This document shows positions 11,590 through 11,592 of a DNA stretch of 11,592 nucleotides, piece after piece. The stretch comes from Bacilli bacterium. GTDB taxonomy: Bacteria; Bacillota_I; Bacilli_A; RF39; UBA660. Location: the NCBI GenBank assembly GCA_028699175.1, contig JAQVVC010000027.1, positions 1 to 11,592 on the forward strand. The letters run 5' to 3'. The stretch's first letter is position 1. Each line of letters begins with the position of its first letter. Made by a program: the position numbers and the translations under genes. The notes under the pieces were generated by a model. The model saw only the letters and a list, made by a program, of their open reading frames with translations. It searched no databases and had not been told where the DNA came from.

Positions 11590-11592
11590 AAC

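Noticed and set aside
1..11592. Mycoplasma-type genetic code (UGA = Trp)
   Set aside because: TGA acts as a stop at 6819-6821 and Trp codons in the real genes are TGG, so the standard code fits despite the mollicute-like base composition.
1..11592. CRISPR array, insertion sequence, phage or toxin-antitoxin genes
   Set aside because: No spaced direct repeats, transposase, integrase, phage structural or toxin-like proteins were found in any supported gene.

Overview
This window comes from a very AT-rich, low-GC Gram-positive (Bacillota) chromosome. It uses the standard code: UGA is a real stop, for example at the ATGA overlap at 6819-6822, and Trp is UGG. Several genes are recognisable Bacilli sporulation-family members: a YutH-like spore coat protein, YunB, a CotJA-CotJB fusion and CotJC. 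Genes are short and tightly packed, with terminators that run into stop codons. By inference this is an uncultured, genome-reduced, gut-type member of the Bacilli (RF39/Erysipelotrichales-like), but no taxonomic marker was tested.

Region by region. (1) 1-756 is a minus-strand tRNA block. Leu(UAA)-Val(UAC)-Thr(UGU)-Tyr(GUA)-Gln(UUG)-Lys(UUU) is read from one strong promoter and closed by a terminator at 213-232. A second promoter then drives Ser(UGA) and an initiator Met tRNA cut by the window edge. (2) 864-1518 holds a YugI/GSP13-type S1-domain protein (-) divergent from a small Nfu/NifU-like Fe-S scaffold (+). (3) 1499-6005 is a run of minus-strand genes: YutH-like coat protein, an acidic low-complexity protein, YutD, a tail-anchored unknown, YunB and a second tail-anchored unknown. 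The order nfu(yutI)-yutH-yutD-yunB recalls one B. subtilis neighbourhood. (4) 6106-7334 holds a single-cluster ferredoxin (+) convergent with a minus operon of a cysteine-free thioredoxin-fold membrane protein and the tRNA methyltransferase TrmL. (5) 7407-8367 is the cotJ operon, with cotJA and cotJB fused into one gene followed by the manganese-catalase-like cotJC. (6) 8498-8998 is a DUF2179/UPF0316 membrane protein (+). (7) 9004-11589 is a P2-type Ca2+-transporting ATPase (-), convergent with it.

The most interesting pattern is regulatory. Six protein genes (S1 protein, acidic protein, yutD operon, 5253 gene, Trx-like operon, DUF2179) carry the extended -10 RTGATATNNT. The three transcription units whose products are recognisably sporulation proteins (yutH-like, yunB, cotJ) instead carry CATATNNT, placed directly after a hairpin and T-rich tract. 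At yutH and yunB that box lies only 5 nt before a start codon with no visible Shine-Dalgarno site. This suggests a mother-cell sigma factor (SigE-like) promoter class and possibly leaderless sporulation messages. The sequence cannot prove either. No mobile element, CRISPR array or phage gene was seen.
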